53,892 bases of DNA from a virus. The position numbers were made by a program, and so were the translations under genes. Below, piece after piece: positions 16,152 through 24,683 of the stretch. The stretch covers positions 1 through 53,892 of IMG/VR virus record IMGVR_UViG_3300009550_000020. One strand, 5' to 3'. The notes below the pieces were generated by a model. The model saw nothing but the letters and a program-made list of their open reading frames with translations, was not told the DNA's origin and searched no databases. The number at the start of each line of letters is the position of its first letter. Position 1 is the first letter of the stretch.

Positions 16152-17061
16152 TAATAATTCTTTCTAGCTCAAGCCATTTATCTACTACTTTAATTGGTGT
16201 ATAGTACTTATTAATATGGTCCTGGCCCATTAAAACTTTTTGGTGAACTTCGTTTGGATTATGTACAAAGTATTGAAAACCTGCTGTTAAATTACCTGTC
16301 CATATATAATCTTGCAAATCAACATAACTTGGTATGTAACTTTGTGTAATTACAAACTTTCCTTGTTGTAATGCATCTATTGGTCTATTGTTGCCTTTAC
16401 CTTTTACAAATTTTTCTATTTTGTCTTTGTAAAAAATTGGTAGCAAAATAGCATCACTATTGTTAACCATTTCTTCTTGTGTTTCATAACTCCAATTCAT
16501 CCACCAGCTTGGATCGTCTATATTTTTATTTGTTACAACATCAATGTGTACGTTTGGATGTATAGTTTTAAAATTAGCAATTATCATATCAAAGTTTACT
16601 TTGTGAATATTTTTTCTTGCTCCATAACATACAAGTTTTATAATATCATTGCTACTAAAAACTTTTTTAATTGGTTTACTTTGTTTTCTTTCTGTTAAGT
16701 CTGCTATAATATAACATTTATTTTTAAACAATCTTTCTACATCTCTTGCTAGATATTCACAGGTAGCAACAAAAAATTTACAATGCTTTGCAGCCTTTGT
16801 GTACAAATCTATAACATCTTGTTTATAAAATTTATAGTCAGATATATCACAAATAAATTTTGCATTTTTATCTATTAAAGAATTTAAAATTTCGTTTGTA
16901 AATTTTTTACCAAATACAAATAATCTATTATCATTCTGTTGTATCTGGTTTAAATCTGTAATAAGACCGTTGTTATTGCTGTCCATATTTTCAAGTAACA
17001 AAGTACCTCTTGATCTAAAACTATATCTATTGTGTTCTTTGTCACTTACATAAAAATACAT
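16135..17061 (-). CDS. Probable GT-B glycosyltransferase, 308 aa
   Basis: Starts MYFYVSDKEHNRYSFRSRG. The N-terminal half holds a KFICDISDYKFYK segment and FFVATCEYLARDVERLF (the VATxxLAxxL type signature of GT-B enzymes); the C-terminal half has IIKLVCYGARKNIHKV (inter-domain start), SDAILLPIF, then KGNNRPIDALQQGKFVITQS, the donor-site loop followed by a conserved Gly-Lys-Phe-Val strand. Donor and acceptor unknown. Adjacent genes are a nucleotidyltransferase upstream and a methyltransferase downstream. Confidence 0.72.
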   Translation of the reverse strand: MYFYVSDKEHNRYSFRSRGTLLLENMDSNNNGLITDLNQIQQNDNRLFVFGKKFTNEILNSLIDKNAKFICDISDYKFYKQDVIDLYTKAAKHCKFFVATCEYLARDVERLFKNKCYIIADLTERKQSKPIKKVFSSNDIIKLVCYGARKNIHKVNFDMIIANFKTIHPNVHIDVVTNKNIDDPSWWMNWSYETQEEMVNNSDAILLPIFYKDKIEKFVKGKGNNRPIDALQQGKFVITQSYIPSYVDLQDYIWTGNLTAGFQYFVHNPNEVHQKVLMGQDHINKYYTPIKVVDKWLELERIINEKSS

Positions 17062-17789
17062 TATTCTTCCTGGTATTCTGATAACAGTCTACGTATCTCG
17101 CCCCAAGTACCTAAGTCTATATAATCCTCGACTTCTATACCTTCAGTATTATAAAAAGGTGTATATGTCATTTTATTTTTATTAACTTTTTGTTTTAATG
17201 TACTTTTTTCCATATATTCTATAGCAGGCATAAAAGAACTTGCTCTAAATGCAAAGCTACACCAATAAGCATTAAATTTTGCAAAGTCAGTTTGAGGTTT
17301 ATCCTCATAAAATTTAACAACATTATTTTCCATTTGTAATGCACCTTTTGTTGATAACATTAATGGATCTGTTTCTTTTTTGTAAAAAAATACAAATTCG
17401 TTATTTACTAATTTATCTTTAACTTGCGTATACAAATCTTCAGTGCCCTTTAGTTTCAAAATAGTATCTGGTAATAAAACCACATTGTCTTCACCAAACC
17501 AACTGTAGGCACTTTTAATTGCACCAGTATATTCTAATTCTTTTGGATTTTGATATACAAAAGCAATATTGTATTTGTTTTTGTACTTTGATAGATATTC
17601 AACTATTTCAGTTTTGTATTCATTAATTACTATAACAAAGTCTACACTATTTCTGTCATAGTCTTTAAACCAGTCAAAACTATAATCTATAAGTGCTTGA
17701 TTTTTATCTAGTCTAAGTATTTCTTTGGGATAAGGTAAATTTAATCTTGTGCCTTTACCTGCGGCAGGAAGTATTACTGTTAGGGTCAT
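17061..17789 (-). CDS. Sugar-phosphate nucleotidyltransferase, 242 aa
   Basis: GT-A-fold NTP transferase like RfbA or GalU: MTLTVILPAAGKGTRLNLPYPKEIL is the nucleotide-binding signature (G-x-G-T-R-L and PKE). VVLLPDTILKLKG carries the metal-binding Asp, and VEDYIDLGTWGEIRRLLSEY is the closing helix. It would make an NDP-sugar, most likely UDP- or dTDP-type. It is the first gene of the glycan cluster, directly after uvsY. It has no fused cyclase or kinase domain. Confidence 0.88.
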   Translation of the reverse strand: MTLTVILPAAGKGTRLNLPYPKEILRLDKNQALIDYSFDWFKDYDRNSVDFVIVINEYKTEIVEYLSKYKNKYNIAFVYQNPKELEYTGAIKSAYSWFGEDNVVLLPDTILKLKGTEDLYTQVKDKLVNNEFVFFYKKETDPLMLSTKGALQMENNVVKFYEDKPQTDFAKFNAYWCSFAFRASSFMPAIEYMEKSTLKQKVNKNKMTYTPFYNTEGIEVEDYIDLGTWGEIRRLLSEYQEE

Positions 17790-17796
17790 ACTCTAT

Positions 17797-18252
17797 TTAC
17801 AAAGTTGCGTCTTCCATTCCTGCAACTCTGAGTTTTACAACATTCGTAATTTGCCATTGTTTTTGATCAAGTGCTTTTAGCACACCTAACCATTTGTTAC
17901 GCATAAGCGCAAATTCATTTATAATCTTTTCATAGTCGACGACATCTTTTTCGCCGTCGACATATTTTTCTACATCTCTACTGCTTAATGCACGTTGATA
18001 GTTTTCTAAGTACTTACGGAAAAAAGAGCTACGCAATCTACGTAGCTCTATGTTCAAATATTCTAAAATGGCTTCGATCTCTTGTAGTTGATTAAATCTA
18101 TGTTCTACAATGCCAGGCATTTGTGATGCTTGTTTTTCAACATTGCCAAAAAACTTACATTCTTTTTTTGCCTCTGCTAGTTCGATTTCAAAGTGTTGTA
18201 TAGCCGCTGGTATTTCATTTATATTACGACTTACTCGACTGTACCATCCCAT
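17797..18252 (-). CDS. uvsY: UvsY recombination mediator, 151 aa
   Basis: In T4, UvsY loads UvsX recombinase onto gp32-coated single-stranded DNA. This protein is small, helical and basic, with the helical core RSSFFRKYLENYQRALSSRD followed by VEKYVDGEKDVVDYEKIINE, where T4 UvsY has the same A/R-rich, Y-x-G/RA-L and EKY-D pattern. T4 UvsY is 137 aa. It lies two genes from uvsX, which strongly supports the call. One 76-aa gene lies between. Confidence 0.85.
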   Translation of the reverse strand: MGWYSRVSRNINEIPAAIQHFEIELAEAKKECKFFGNVEKQASQMPGIVEHRFNQLQEIEAILEYLNIELRRLRSSFFRKYLENYQRALSSRDVEKYVDGEKDVVDYEKIINEFALMRNKWLGVLKALDQKQWQITNVVKLRVAGMEDATL

Positions 18253-18482
18253 TACTCATCCCACTCTTCTTCTTCATCAATATCCTGATGATCCATTTCT
18301 AAATAATATTGAATAGCATAATCTAAATGTTTGTCGTGACCTAACATTTCCTGTAATTGATCATCTGCTAGTCCATAATCTATCAATGTGTCAACATATT
18401 TTTCTGCTGCAAGCTCGATGTGCTTCTTATCCAGATACTCCTTAAAGAGCATCCATATATCCGCCACAAATTCTTCATCCAT
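18252..18482 (-). CDS. Conserved acidic protein between uvsX and uvsY, 76 aa
   Basis: Starts MDEEFVADIWMLFKEYLDKK and ends in an acidic tail (DIDEEEEWDE). The block KKHIELAAEKYVDTLIDYG is one I recall in a small unnamed gene next to uvsX in marine T4-like phages. Overlaps uvsX by 8 bases and its stop touches uvsY. It may help or modulate the UvsX-UvsY system, but no function is known. Confidence 0.75.
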   Translation of the reverse strand: MDEEFVADIWMLFKEYLDKKHIELAAEKYVDTLIDYGLADDQLQEMLGHDKHLDYAIQYYLEMDHQDIDEEEEWDE

Positions 18483-19563
18483 TTAAGACTGGCTCCTCGT
18501 TATGATCCACAGCTTCTTCGTCTGCGTTAGCGATATTTACCATTTGTTCTTCTTTTGCCGGTAAATCGGCCATGATCATTTCGAGTTTGTCACCTGTCCA
18601 GTTCTTTCGATATTCTAAAGTTTCCACATTGTTGCTATCAATATACTTGTAGCGATTGCCTTGCTTTTCAAGTAAGCCTTTTGCTTCTAACAAATCAAAC
18701 ATACCTGAATATGGATCCATACCTGTTTCATATGGAATCTTTACTTGCACACCTTCAAACGGTTTTGCATAACGTGTTTTCATAACTTTACACGCCGCTC
18801 TTATACCATTTACTGTGCTAGTTTTGTTACCATCTGCATCCTCTTTTAGTTTCAGCTTCTTCATAGCAACTACCATTGAGCTTGCATATATAAAGCCACT
18901 ACCGCCTGAGATCTTATCATCTGGATCAAACATATCTTGCGATGCGTATGTGTGGTTAGTAACAACCATACCTACATTGTGTGAACCAAACATATTAACA
19001 CAGTTAGTAACCAATGCTTTTAGTGCTTTTGCCTTACGGCCCATATCACCTTTCATATCACCTGCTTCAAACTGATTAACTTCAGTTGGTGACATAAGCA
19101 TACCTAAACTATCAACTACAAACAATACCTTAGGACGATCATCTTCATCCATAGCACGATAGTCATCCATAAATGTTGATATTGTTTTTGCAACATCATC
19201 AATCATTGCCATATTAAGTTTTAGGATTTTGTCGTCTGTTGTTTCTACACCTAGTGCGTGTAGCCACTTTTCATCAAGTGCATTTTCACTGTCAATCAAT
19301 ACAACAAAAATACCTTGTTCTTGTGCTGACTTTACAATATTGCCAGACACAATGTAAGACTTGCCTGCACCACTTTCGCCTGCAAACACACTTACTTTGC
19401 CTAGTGGAACACCTTTTCTAAAGTCTCCACTAAGTAGATAGTTAAGTGCAAAGTTACCTGTGCTGATCCAATCTTTAGGATCATTGAACCCTGAACTCAT
19501 ACCTTTAATAGATTTTGTTAAACTGTTTCGAAACTTTGAAGGATCGAATGCCTTAGTAGCCAT
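18475..19563 (-). CDS. uvsX: UvsX RecA-like recombinase, 362 aa
   Basis: Catalyses strand exchange in T4 recombination-dependent replication. Features: GNFALNYLLSGDFRKGVPLG, Walker A GESGAGKS (residues 62-69), VVLIDSENALDEKW (catalytic Glu region), PKVLFVVDSLGMLMS (Walker B), VVTNHTY and GGSGFIYASSMVVAM. Length is near T4 UvsX (391). The start MATKAFDP is preferred because AGGAG stands 6 bases before it; the track-type extension of 8 codons has no such site. A UUCG terminator separates it from gp32 upstream. Confidence 0.97.
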   Translation of the reverse strand: MATKAFDPSKFRNSLTKSIKGMSSGFNDPKDWISTGNFALNYLLSGDFRKGVPLGKVSVFAGESGAGKSYIVSGNIVKSAQEQGIFVVLIDSENALDEKWLHALGVETTDDKILKLNMAMIDDVAKTISTFMDDYRAMDEDDRPKVLFVVDSLGMLMSPTEVNQFEAGDMKGDMGRKAKALKALVTNCVNMFGSHNVGMVVTNHTYASQDMFDPDDKISGGSGFIYASSMVVAMKKLKLKEDADGNKTSTVNGIRAACKVMKTRYAKPFEGVQVKIPYETGMDPYSGMFDLLEAKGLLEKQGNRYKYIDSNNVETLEYRKNWTGDKLEMIMADLPAKEEQMVNIANADEEAVDHNEEPVLNG

Positions 19564-19578
19564 ATTATCTCCTATTCT

Positions 19579-19609
19579 AAAAAGCAATTGAAAGGGCCGA
19601 AGCCCTTTC
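19579..19609 (-). terminator. Rho-independent terminator with UUCG loop, between gp32 and uvsX
   Basis: On the minus strand GAAAGGGC-TTCG-GCCCTTTC forms an 8 bp stem with a UUCG tetraloop (19590-19609), followed by AATTGCTTTTTAG. It sits 2 bases after the gp32 stop, so a strong gp32 message would end here, with some read-through to uvsX. Confidence 0.8.
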
Positions 19610-19611
19610 TA

Positions 19612-20622
19612 TTATTGACCTTGTCTTGCACGAATCATTGCTAGAATGTCTTGTGCGCCGCCTGCGTTTTCTTCTGCAGGTGCTGCCTCTGCTGTTGGAG
19701 CAGGAGCAGGAGTTGGTTCGGGCGTTGCTGCCGGAGCAGGTTCTTTCCAGCCTGTATCAGTTTTTGTTTCTGATACTGTTGCTGTTGCTGCCGGAGCAGA
19801 TGCTTTTGCAACTACTGGATCACCAGTCTTTGCTTGCATACCTGCTGGACGGAAATATTGACTCCATTTCTCAGCATCATATGCTTCGCCATCTACTGAA
19901 GCTTCAAACATTTCTGTAAGAACTTTTACTTCGACTTCCCCTGGCTTTTTAGGAAGGAAATCATTAAGATTAAACAAGCCGTGATTATTCACTGCTGCCA
20001 TCTCTGCATCACCTAGTGGACGCTCTCTACGTGCCCAATTACTTGCGCCATAATCTGCGTAACCACCTTTTGTACCCTTTGATAATCTAAAGTCTACACC
20101 AGCAGTATAATCTGTTGGTAGTTCTTCCATATCAGGATCCATAAGTGCTGCCTTGATTAGTTGGAAAATTTGTGGACCAATAATGAATCTACGAATTGGA
20201 TTCTCTGGTTGTGAATCTTCCTTCAATGGATCATCTACAACGAAACCTTGGAAGATATAAGAACGCTTCTTCCAATATTTACGACCCATATCTTCTAATG
20301 ATGGATCTTTAAACCAACCACGTACTTCAGAAAGTATATTACAACTTTCACCATACATTTCCATACAAGGAACTTGTACTTGTACTGGACGTGAATCAGT
20401 TTCACCTTTTATACCAGCAAATGGAAGTTTGATCATCAAACGTTCTTTCCAAAAGAAAGTGTTTGAATCATCGCCGTCAGGCAAAAAGCGTAGCGTTGCT
20501 TGCTCGCCTTCTTTCATATTCCAAAATGGGTAAATTGCGTTATCACCGCCGCCTGTTCGTTGTCCGCCAGCGCCGGCTTCTTGTTCTTTGAGCTTTGCTC
20601 TAATTTCTGCTAATGATGCCAT
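19612..20622 (-). CDS. 32: gp32 single-stranded DNA-binding protein, 336 aa
   Basis: Coats ssDNA during replication and recombination. The OB-fold start (IYPFWNMKEGEQATLRFLPDG) is typical of T4-like phage gp32, and the LFNLNDFLPKKPGEVEVKV block is also conserved. The C-terminal third is an Ala/Pro/Thr-rich linker followed by DILAMIRARQGQ, where T4 has an acidic tail. The T4 zinc site (H-C-C-C) is not intact: only C86 and C94 are found here, so zinc may be lost. A strong AAGGAGG site precedes the ATG and a sigma-70-type promoter lies 63 bases upstream. It is preceded by an inverted repeat. Confidence 0.95.
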   Translation of the reverse strand: MASLAEIRAKLKEQEAGAGGQRTGGGDNAIYPFWNMKEGEQATLRFLPDGDDSNTFFWKERLMIKLPFAGIKGETDSRPVQVQVPCMEMYGESCNILSEVRGWFKDPSLEDMGRKYWKKRSYIFQGFVVDDPLKEDSQPENPIRRFIIGPQIFQLIKAALMDPDMEELPTDYTAGVDFRLSKGTKGGYADYGASNWARRERPLGDAEMAAVNNHGLFNLNDFLPKKPGEVEVKVLTEMFEASVDGEAYDAEKWSQYFRPAGMQAKTGDPVVAKASAPAATATVSETKTDTGWKEPAPAATPEPTPAPAPTAEAAPAEENAGGAQDILAMIRARQGQ

Positions 20623-20666
20623 AGTTATGCCTCCTTATATTTGCCTATGTCTTCTGTGCCTTTAAT

Positions 20667-20693
20667 GTGTAGCACATATTATTAATACTACAC
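20667..20693. repeat. Inverted repeat over the gp32 promoter -10 and start region
   Basis: Arms GTGTAG (20667-20672) and CTACAC (20688-20693), 15 bases apart. The right arm covers the -10 box of the gp32 promoter. Could be an operator, or a hairpin in the 5' leader. T4 gp32 is known to repress its own translation through a leader structure. Confidence 0.35.
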
Positions 20694-20713
20694 AATGTTA
20701 TTTATCTTGTCAA
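20685..20713 (-). promoter_or_regulatory. Sigma-70-type promoter TTGACA-17-TAGTAT for gp32
   Basis: Minus strand: consensus -35 TTGACA (20708-20713), exactly 17 bases, -10 TAGTAT (20685-20690). The spacer also contains GATAAATA, the late-box sequence. The transcript would have a leader of about 55 bases with AAGGAGG. The 128 bases between the LysM gene and gp32 hold only this control region. Confidence 0.65.
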
Positions 20714-20749
20714 CTACTTTTTTGACAAAATTTTCAAATAGTTAGCAGA

Positions 20750-23029
20750 TTAACTTAAACCTGCTAACTTTTGAATTCTTGTAAATTCTTCGTCTATACC
20801 ACGTAGTTTTTTTGCCTTTTTGATATAATCTGTTAATGTGCCATATGATAAATTAAATGGATCTAGTCCATCATCTTTCGCCAATTCCTTAGCGTGTGTC
20901 ATAATGTAATATGCATCGCCTTCTGATTTACCTTCGCCCATTAATCTTTTAACATTATCTTTAAGATGTGGGTATTTTGCCATTATATTTTTAGCATACA
21001 TTCTTAGAACATCTGGATCGTCAATTTTTAACATTGGTTTTAGAAGTTCCATATCTCCTGGCTGTAAATTACCTTCTTCTATGTTTTCGCCTAATCCTGA
21101 TGCTTTCATAAAAGCTTGACCTGTTTCGCCGTATTGTCCTCCGCTTTTCCACCATTTTTTAAAATCTGGATCATCTGAATACAAGTCCATAGCTGCTTGG
21201 GCCATTGCATTTGGATTACCTTTGTGTTTATGCATAATGGCTTTTAACTTCTTTTCATCAGGATCAGTCAGAAATTGTGCTCTTATTGCAGGGCCTAATG
21301 TTTTTAGAATAGAATTGTCATCAGCCTCTTTGTATCCCATTACCTCTGCGACCTTTGCGTCGATGCGTTCTATGAACTCTAGTGCCGGCCTTACAAATTT
21401 TTCTCCGTATTCTTTCTCGACCATAGTAAGTACGGCTGTTGGGCCTTTTGGAAATGTTCCATTTTCTCTGTCAAAATAACTTAGAATAAATTCGCCTAGT
21501 GGTGTTTTATCTTTTTCAATTACAATGTCATCTTCGTCTTTGTCTGGATGTGCAATTTTATCGCCTTTTTTCTTGCCGTTCATTTTTGCTTGTCTTACAG
21601 CGTGTGCATATGCGTTACCTTCATTTTCGTCTATATGATTTTTAGGATCATCACACTTTGGATCAGGACAATCGCACTTCATTTCATTCAGTGACTCTGC
21701 AAACTGTCCCATTAATGATTCAAGTGCTGCTTCAAATGCAGATTCCATACTAGGATTTGTTAGACGCTTGAAATCTGCTGCACTATAATTGTCTTTAGGG
21801 TCAATGCCTCTAGTGCTGCCACCTTTCATACCGCCTATGGTTACTGGTTCTGATGTTACTCTTGGAATAACTAATTCTTGTCCGACTTGTATAAGTTTTG
21901 GATTTGCTATACCATTTGCATCTTGTATTTCTTCAACGCCTTGCTGCACTCCGCCTGGAAAATGGTCTGCATATTTCTGTGCAATACTTGTAAGAGTTTC
22001 ACCAGGTGATACTTTATGATATGTATCTTCTTCAGCTTCAAAAAAACTTTCAGGTGTAATTGTTTCTGCTAGTGTTGCTTCACTTACTAAATTGTAAATA
22101 TATGGAAACACATCTTTTAGTTCTTCATTGAACTGTTTTATTGTAAGTTGATCAATCCAGTTTTCAGCAACTTCACTTGGTACTTCTTCCATTACAGGAA
22201 CAACATAATTTTTTACAGCTTCGGCGTAAAAAGATGGCTTTTGTAAATTAGCAATTTCTTTTTTGATATGTGTCATACGTTCCTTAACACTGCCGCTGTA
22301 TTTTTTAAGTGTTTCTGCCATTACTGTACTACGATTCAAATACTGGTTAAATTTTCTTAGCTTTGATAATTCTTCACTTAGTCCCGTAATGTGCTTACCA
22401 AAATCATCATATGCGTGTCCACCTTCACCTATGTGTGTAGCTAATGCTCTTGCACCACTCAAATGTTTAAATGGATATTTAAATTTTTCACCTTCAGAAG
22501 TTTCAATAAACAATGAACCAATCTTGCTAGTTCTGCTTTCACCTTCACCAATTGTACCATTGTGCTTAATAGAAAGTTTTGCTGTTCCAAACTTTTGGAA
22601 ACTTGTTTTATGATTTCCATACATTTTTGATTCTGACATTGTATTATCTCCGGGACGATTTGTTGCTAAGAATTTGTAATCTCTTTTTTGTAGGTTTGAA
22701 CGTGTAATATCTCTAACTTCAAATTTAAGTAACCTTCTTTTACTAAACATTCTCATATCTTTCAAAAAGGCAAACCAATCATTTTTATGTTGACCGTAAT
22801 TTTCGTCAATCATATCTTTGTTGTATATAATAACAATTCCGTTTTCCTCATCTAAACTAACACTTACTTTTCCAATAGGTTGATCCTGTGGACCAAAATC
22901 AAAATCAAAAAATCTTGCTTCTTTTGGAACATTAGTCACATCGCCTTTATCATCGCCAATTGTTAAATTGCCAAAGCGACCTTTTACTGAATTAAACAGT
23001 TGTTCTGCTATTACATCTAAATTCATCAT
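20750..23029 (-). CDS. Large virion-type protein with LysM domain, 759 aa
   Basis: LysM (peptidoglycan-binding) at about residues 337-391: YHKVSPGETLTSIAQKYADH, a spacer, LIQVGQELVIPRV. The N-terminal 130 residues (VSVSLDEENGIVIIYNKD, LKFEVRDITRSNLQ) are a block I recall from unnamed marine T4-like phage structural proteins. A Cys cluster CDCPDPKCDDP lies at 452-462, then a lysine-rich, helical C-terminal half. Start: ATGATG, with a GATAAATA box 6 bases upstream that overlaps the end of gp17. It follows the terminase. It is likely a virion or internal protein that touches the cell wall on infection (inference). Confidence 0.8.
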   Translation of the reverse strand: MMNLDVIAEQLFNSVKGRFGNLTIGDDKGDVTNVPKEARFFDFDFGPQDQPIGKVSVSLDEENGIVIIYNKDMIDENYGQHKNDWFAFLKDMRMFSKRRLLKFEVRDITRSNLQKRDYKFLATNRPGDNTMSESKMYGNHKTSFQKFGTAKLSIKHNGTIGEGESRTSKIGSLFIETSEGEKFKYPFKHLSGARALATHIGEGGHAYDDFGKHITGLSEELSKLRKFNQYLNRSTVMAETLKKYSGSVKERMTHIKKEIANLQKPSFYAEAVKNYVVPVMEEVPSEVAENWIDQLTIKQFNEELKDVFPYIYNLVSEATLAETITPESFFEAEEDTYHKVSPGETLTSIAQKYADHFPGGVQQGVEEIQDANGIANPKLIQVGQELVIPRVTSEPVTIGGMKGGSTRGIDPKDNYSAADFKRLTNPSMESAFEAALESLMGQFAESLNEMKCDCPDPKCDDPKNHIDENEGNAYAHAVRQAKMNGKKKGDKIAHPDKDEDDIVIEKDKTPLGEFILSYFDRENGTFPKGPTAVLTMVEKEYGEKFVRPALEFIERIDAKVAEVMGYKEADDNSILKTLGPAIRAQFLTDPDEKKLKAIMHKHKGNPNAMAQAAMDLYSDDPDFKKWWKSGGQYGETGQAFMKASGLGENIEEGNLQPGDMELLKPMLKIDDPDVLRMYAKNIMAKYPHLKDNVKRLMGEGKSEGDAYYIMTHAKELAKDDGLDPFNLSYGTLTDYIKKAKKLRGIDEEFTRIQKLAGLS

Positions 23030-23035
23030 ACTTGT

Positions 23036-23043
23036 TATTTATC
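23036..23043 (-). promoter_or_regulatory. Late-promoter-like box GATAAATA before the LysM gene
   Basis: Minus strand GATAAATA, then ACAAGT, then ATGATG. The box overlaps the stop of gp17. Spacing of 6 bases would start transcription very close to the start codon. Confidence 0.5.
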
Positions 23044-24623
23044 TAATTGCTGCTTATAAAGATCGGCATTGGCATATCGTAATCTTCTTCGTGATCTACT
23101 TGTGTAAATGTATTGTATACATTAGGATCCCAATCTTTCATAACGTTTATTATCCTTAGTGTTAAAATTAATGCACTAACTAAGTCATCAGTGTTACCTG
23201 GTTTTGCTTGAAAACTACTGCCTGTAGCAATAAAGCCTTTTAACTCTGTAATCAAAGGCTTGCTTCTAATTACTAGTTTGTCATTTTCAATCATTGTTTT
23301 TAATCTTGCACAGGTTGTAGTTTTACTTCCGTGTGTTGTGTTAAAACCTTTGCGGAACTTACGAACGTGTCCTTTACGTATAGGTTCACTAATAAAAAGT
23401 CCTGGTATATTTTCTTCACCAAAGTCTTGTATTACTATTAAGGCTGCTTCGCCTATACCGTTGTTTTCTACACTCCAATATACATTACTTCCTTCGCTTT
23501 TGGTAGTGTCAGCAATATACTTACAAATATCTCTCATAACTCTAACTTGTCCAGGTATTGCAGTTAGATTATGTTTCCATTCTGCTACCTGTTCATATGA
23601 TGGCAGTTCCAAAACTTGTATTGCAGCGTTGTCTCCTCCTGTGCCCATAGCAGGATCAAGTGCAACAGTATAATTTTTATCAGCAGTTGGTGTTTTGTAC
23701 CAACGCACTTGGCCCATATTTAATTTAGGGTTTACACCTTCCATTACTGCAAGTTTCAAACTGTTAATTAGTGTTTCATCAAATACTAAAAATTCACACT
23801 CGTATTCACGTCTAAACATTTCCTCGCCAATACGTCCAATTTCATCTACTTTCCATTTGTCATCTCTATCTGGATGTTCGCTCCAATGTGCCATAAATGC
23901 GTGAAAACCATTTACACCTACTTCTTGCTCATTGCCGTGTTCGTCAAACTTTTGTTCAGCTTGCTTCCAAATTGTTGCAAACGTATCTTCATCTGAATTA
24001 GGTGTGCTAGTAATAATAGCACGACCACCTGTTGCTAGTGTAGGTGATATTGAAGTCCAAAATTCTTCTGCAATATTTGGTTGCACAAACGCAAACTCGT
24101 CACAGTATAGTAATGAAATAGATAAACCACGTCCAGTAGTTCCAGTTGTTGTTTGACTTAATATACGAGAACCGTTTTCAAACTCAATACTACCTTTATT
24201 ATAACTTGTAACACCTGCACGAATATGGTCAGGACATAGTTCATAAACATAACGAATACGCTGCATAATTTCTTGCGCACCTGTGTATTTGTGTGCTGCA
24301 ATTAATATTGTTTGATCTGGTACAAACATTGCATACCAAGCAAGGTATATACTTGCACACGTTGTTTTACCTGTTTGTCGTGGCATCATATTAATGTTAA
24401 ATCTATAACTATGATAGCTATGTAACAATCCTAACTGATATTCATAAGGATCAAACAATAACTTTCCTTGTACAGGATGTTGTATGTGTGCAAACTTTCG
24501 TGCAAAATACAAATATCCAGTGTCAGGATCCATACATTGCATTAGATCTTCAACTTGATTATTTGTAAATGTTTCTTGCTTGTTTGCTTTTTTGACTAAT
24601 ACGCCGTCTAAACTTTTACTCAT
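23043..24623 (-). CDS. 17: Terminase large subunit gp17, 526 aa
   Basis: DNA-packaging motor with ATPase and nuclease domains. Walker A PRQTGKTT (residues 81-88), Walker B LLYCDEFA (172-179), coupling motif AIITSTPNS, then a C-terminal RNase-H-like nuclease with YTVALDPAMGTGGDN (first catalytic Asp), YWSVENNGIGEA and, near the end, TDDLVSALIL (third Asp). T4 gp17 is 610 aa. The start MSKSLDG (24623) is chosen; the upstream Met at 24638 lies in the T-run of a terminator. ATTAAATA 4 bases upstream gives a leaderless-like arrangement. Confidence 0.96.
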   Translation of the reverse strand: MSKSLDGVLVKKANKQETFTNNQVEDLMQCMDPDTGYLYFARKFAHIQHPVQGKLLFDPYEYQLGLLHSYHSYRFNINMMPRQTGKTTCASIYLAWYAMFVPDQTILIAAHKYTGAQEIMQRIRYVYELCPDHIRAGVTSYNKGSIEFENGSRILSQTTTGTTGRGLSISLLYCDEFAFVQPNIAEEFWTSISPTLATGGRAIITSTPNSDEDTFATIWKQAEQKFDEHGNEQEVGVNGFHAFMAHWSEHPDRDDKWKVDEIGRIGEEMFRREYECEFLVFDETLINSLKLAVMEGVNPKLNMGQVRWYKTPTADKNYTVALDPAMGTGGDNAAIQVLELPSYEQVAEWKHNLTAIPGQVRVMRDICKYIADTTKSEGSNVYWSVENNGIGEAALIVIQDFGEENIPGLFISEPIRKGHVRKFRKGFNTTHGSKTTTCARLKTMIENDKLVIRSKPLITELKGFIATGSSFQAKPGNTDDLVSALILTLRIINVMKDWDPNVYNTFTQVDHEEDYDMPMPIFISSN

Positions 24624-24627
24624 AACG

Positions 24628-24635
24628 TATTTAAT
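24628..24635 (-). promoter_or_regulatory. Late-promoter-like box ATTAAATA before gp17
   Basis: Minus strand ATTAAATA-CGTT-ATG. The 13 bases TAAATACGTTATG are identical to those before the junction protein gene (29481). No Shine-Dalgarno sequence fits between the box and the start codon. Confidence 0.45.
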
Positions 24636-24636
24636 C

Positions 24637-24660
24637 AAAAAATTAGCGCCCGAAGGCGCT
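24637..24660 (-). terminator. Rho-independent terminator with UUCG loop before gp17
   Basis: Minus strand AGCGCC-TTCG-GGCGCT (24645-24660) followed by AATTTTTT. The UUCG loop closed by C-G is an extra-stable tetraloop. It ends the transcript of the peptidoglycan-binding gene just before gp17, which then starts from its own late-type box. Confidence 0.8.
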
Positions 24661-24683
24661 ATTGAGTTCTGGGGGGATTCGTT

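Noticed and set aside
20640-20749. A terminator hairpin after the LysM gene
   Set aside because: AAAATTTT and a T-rich stretch are present, but no stem with a convincing GC base followed by a T-run could be drawn.
24624-24638. Upstream start codon for gp17 at 24638
   Set aside because: It falls within the T-run of a terminator, and MSKSLDG at 24623 has the late-type box directly before it.
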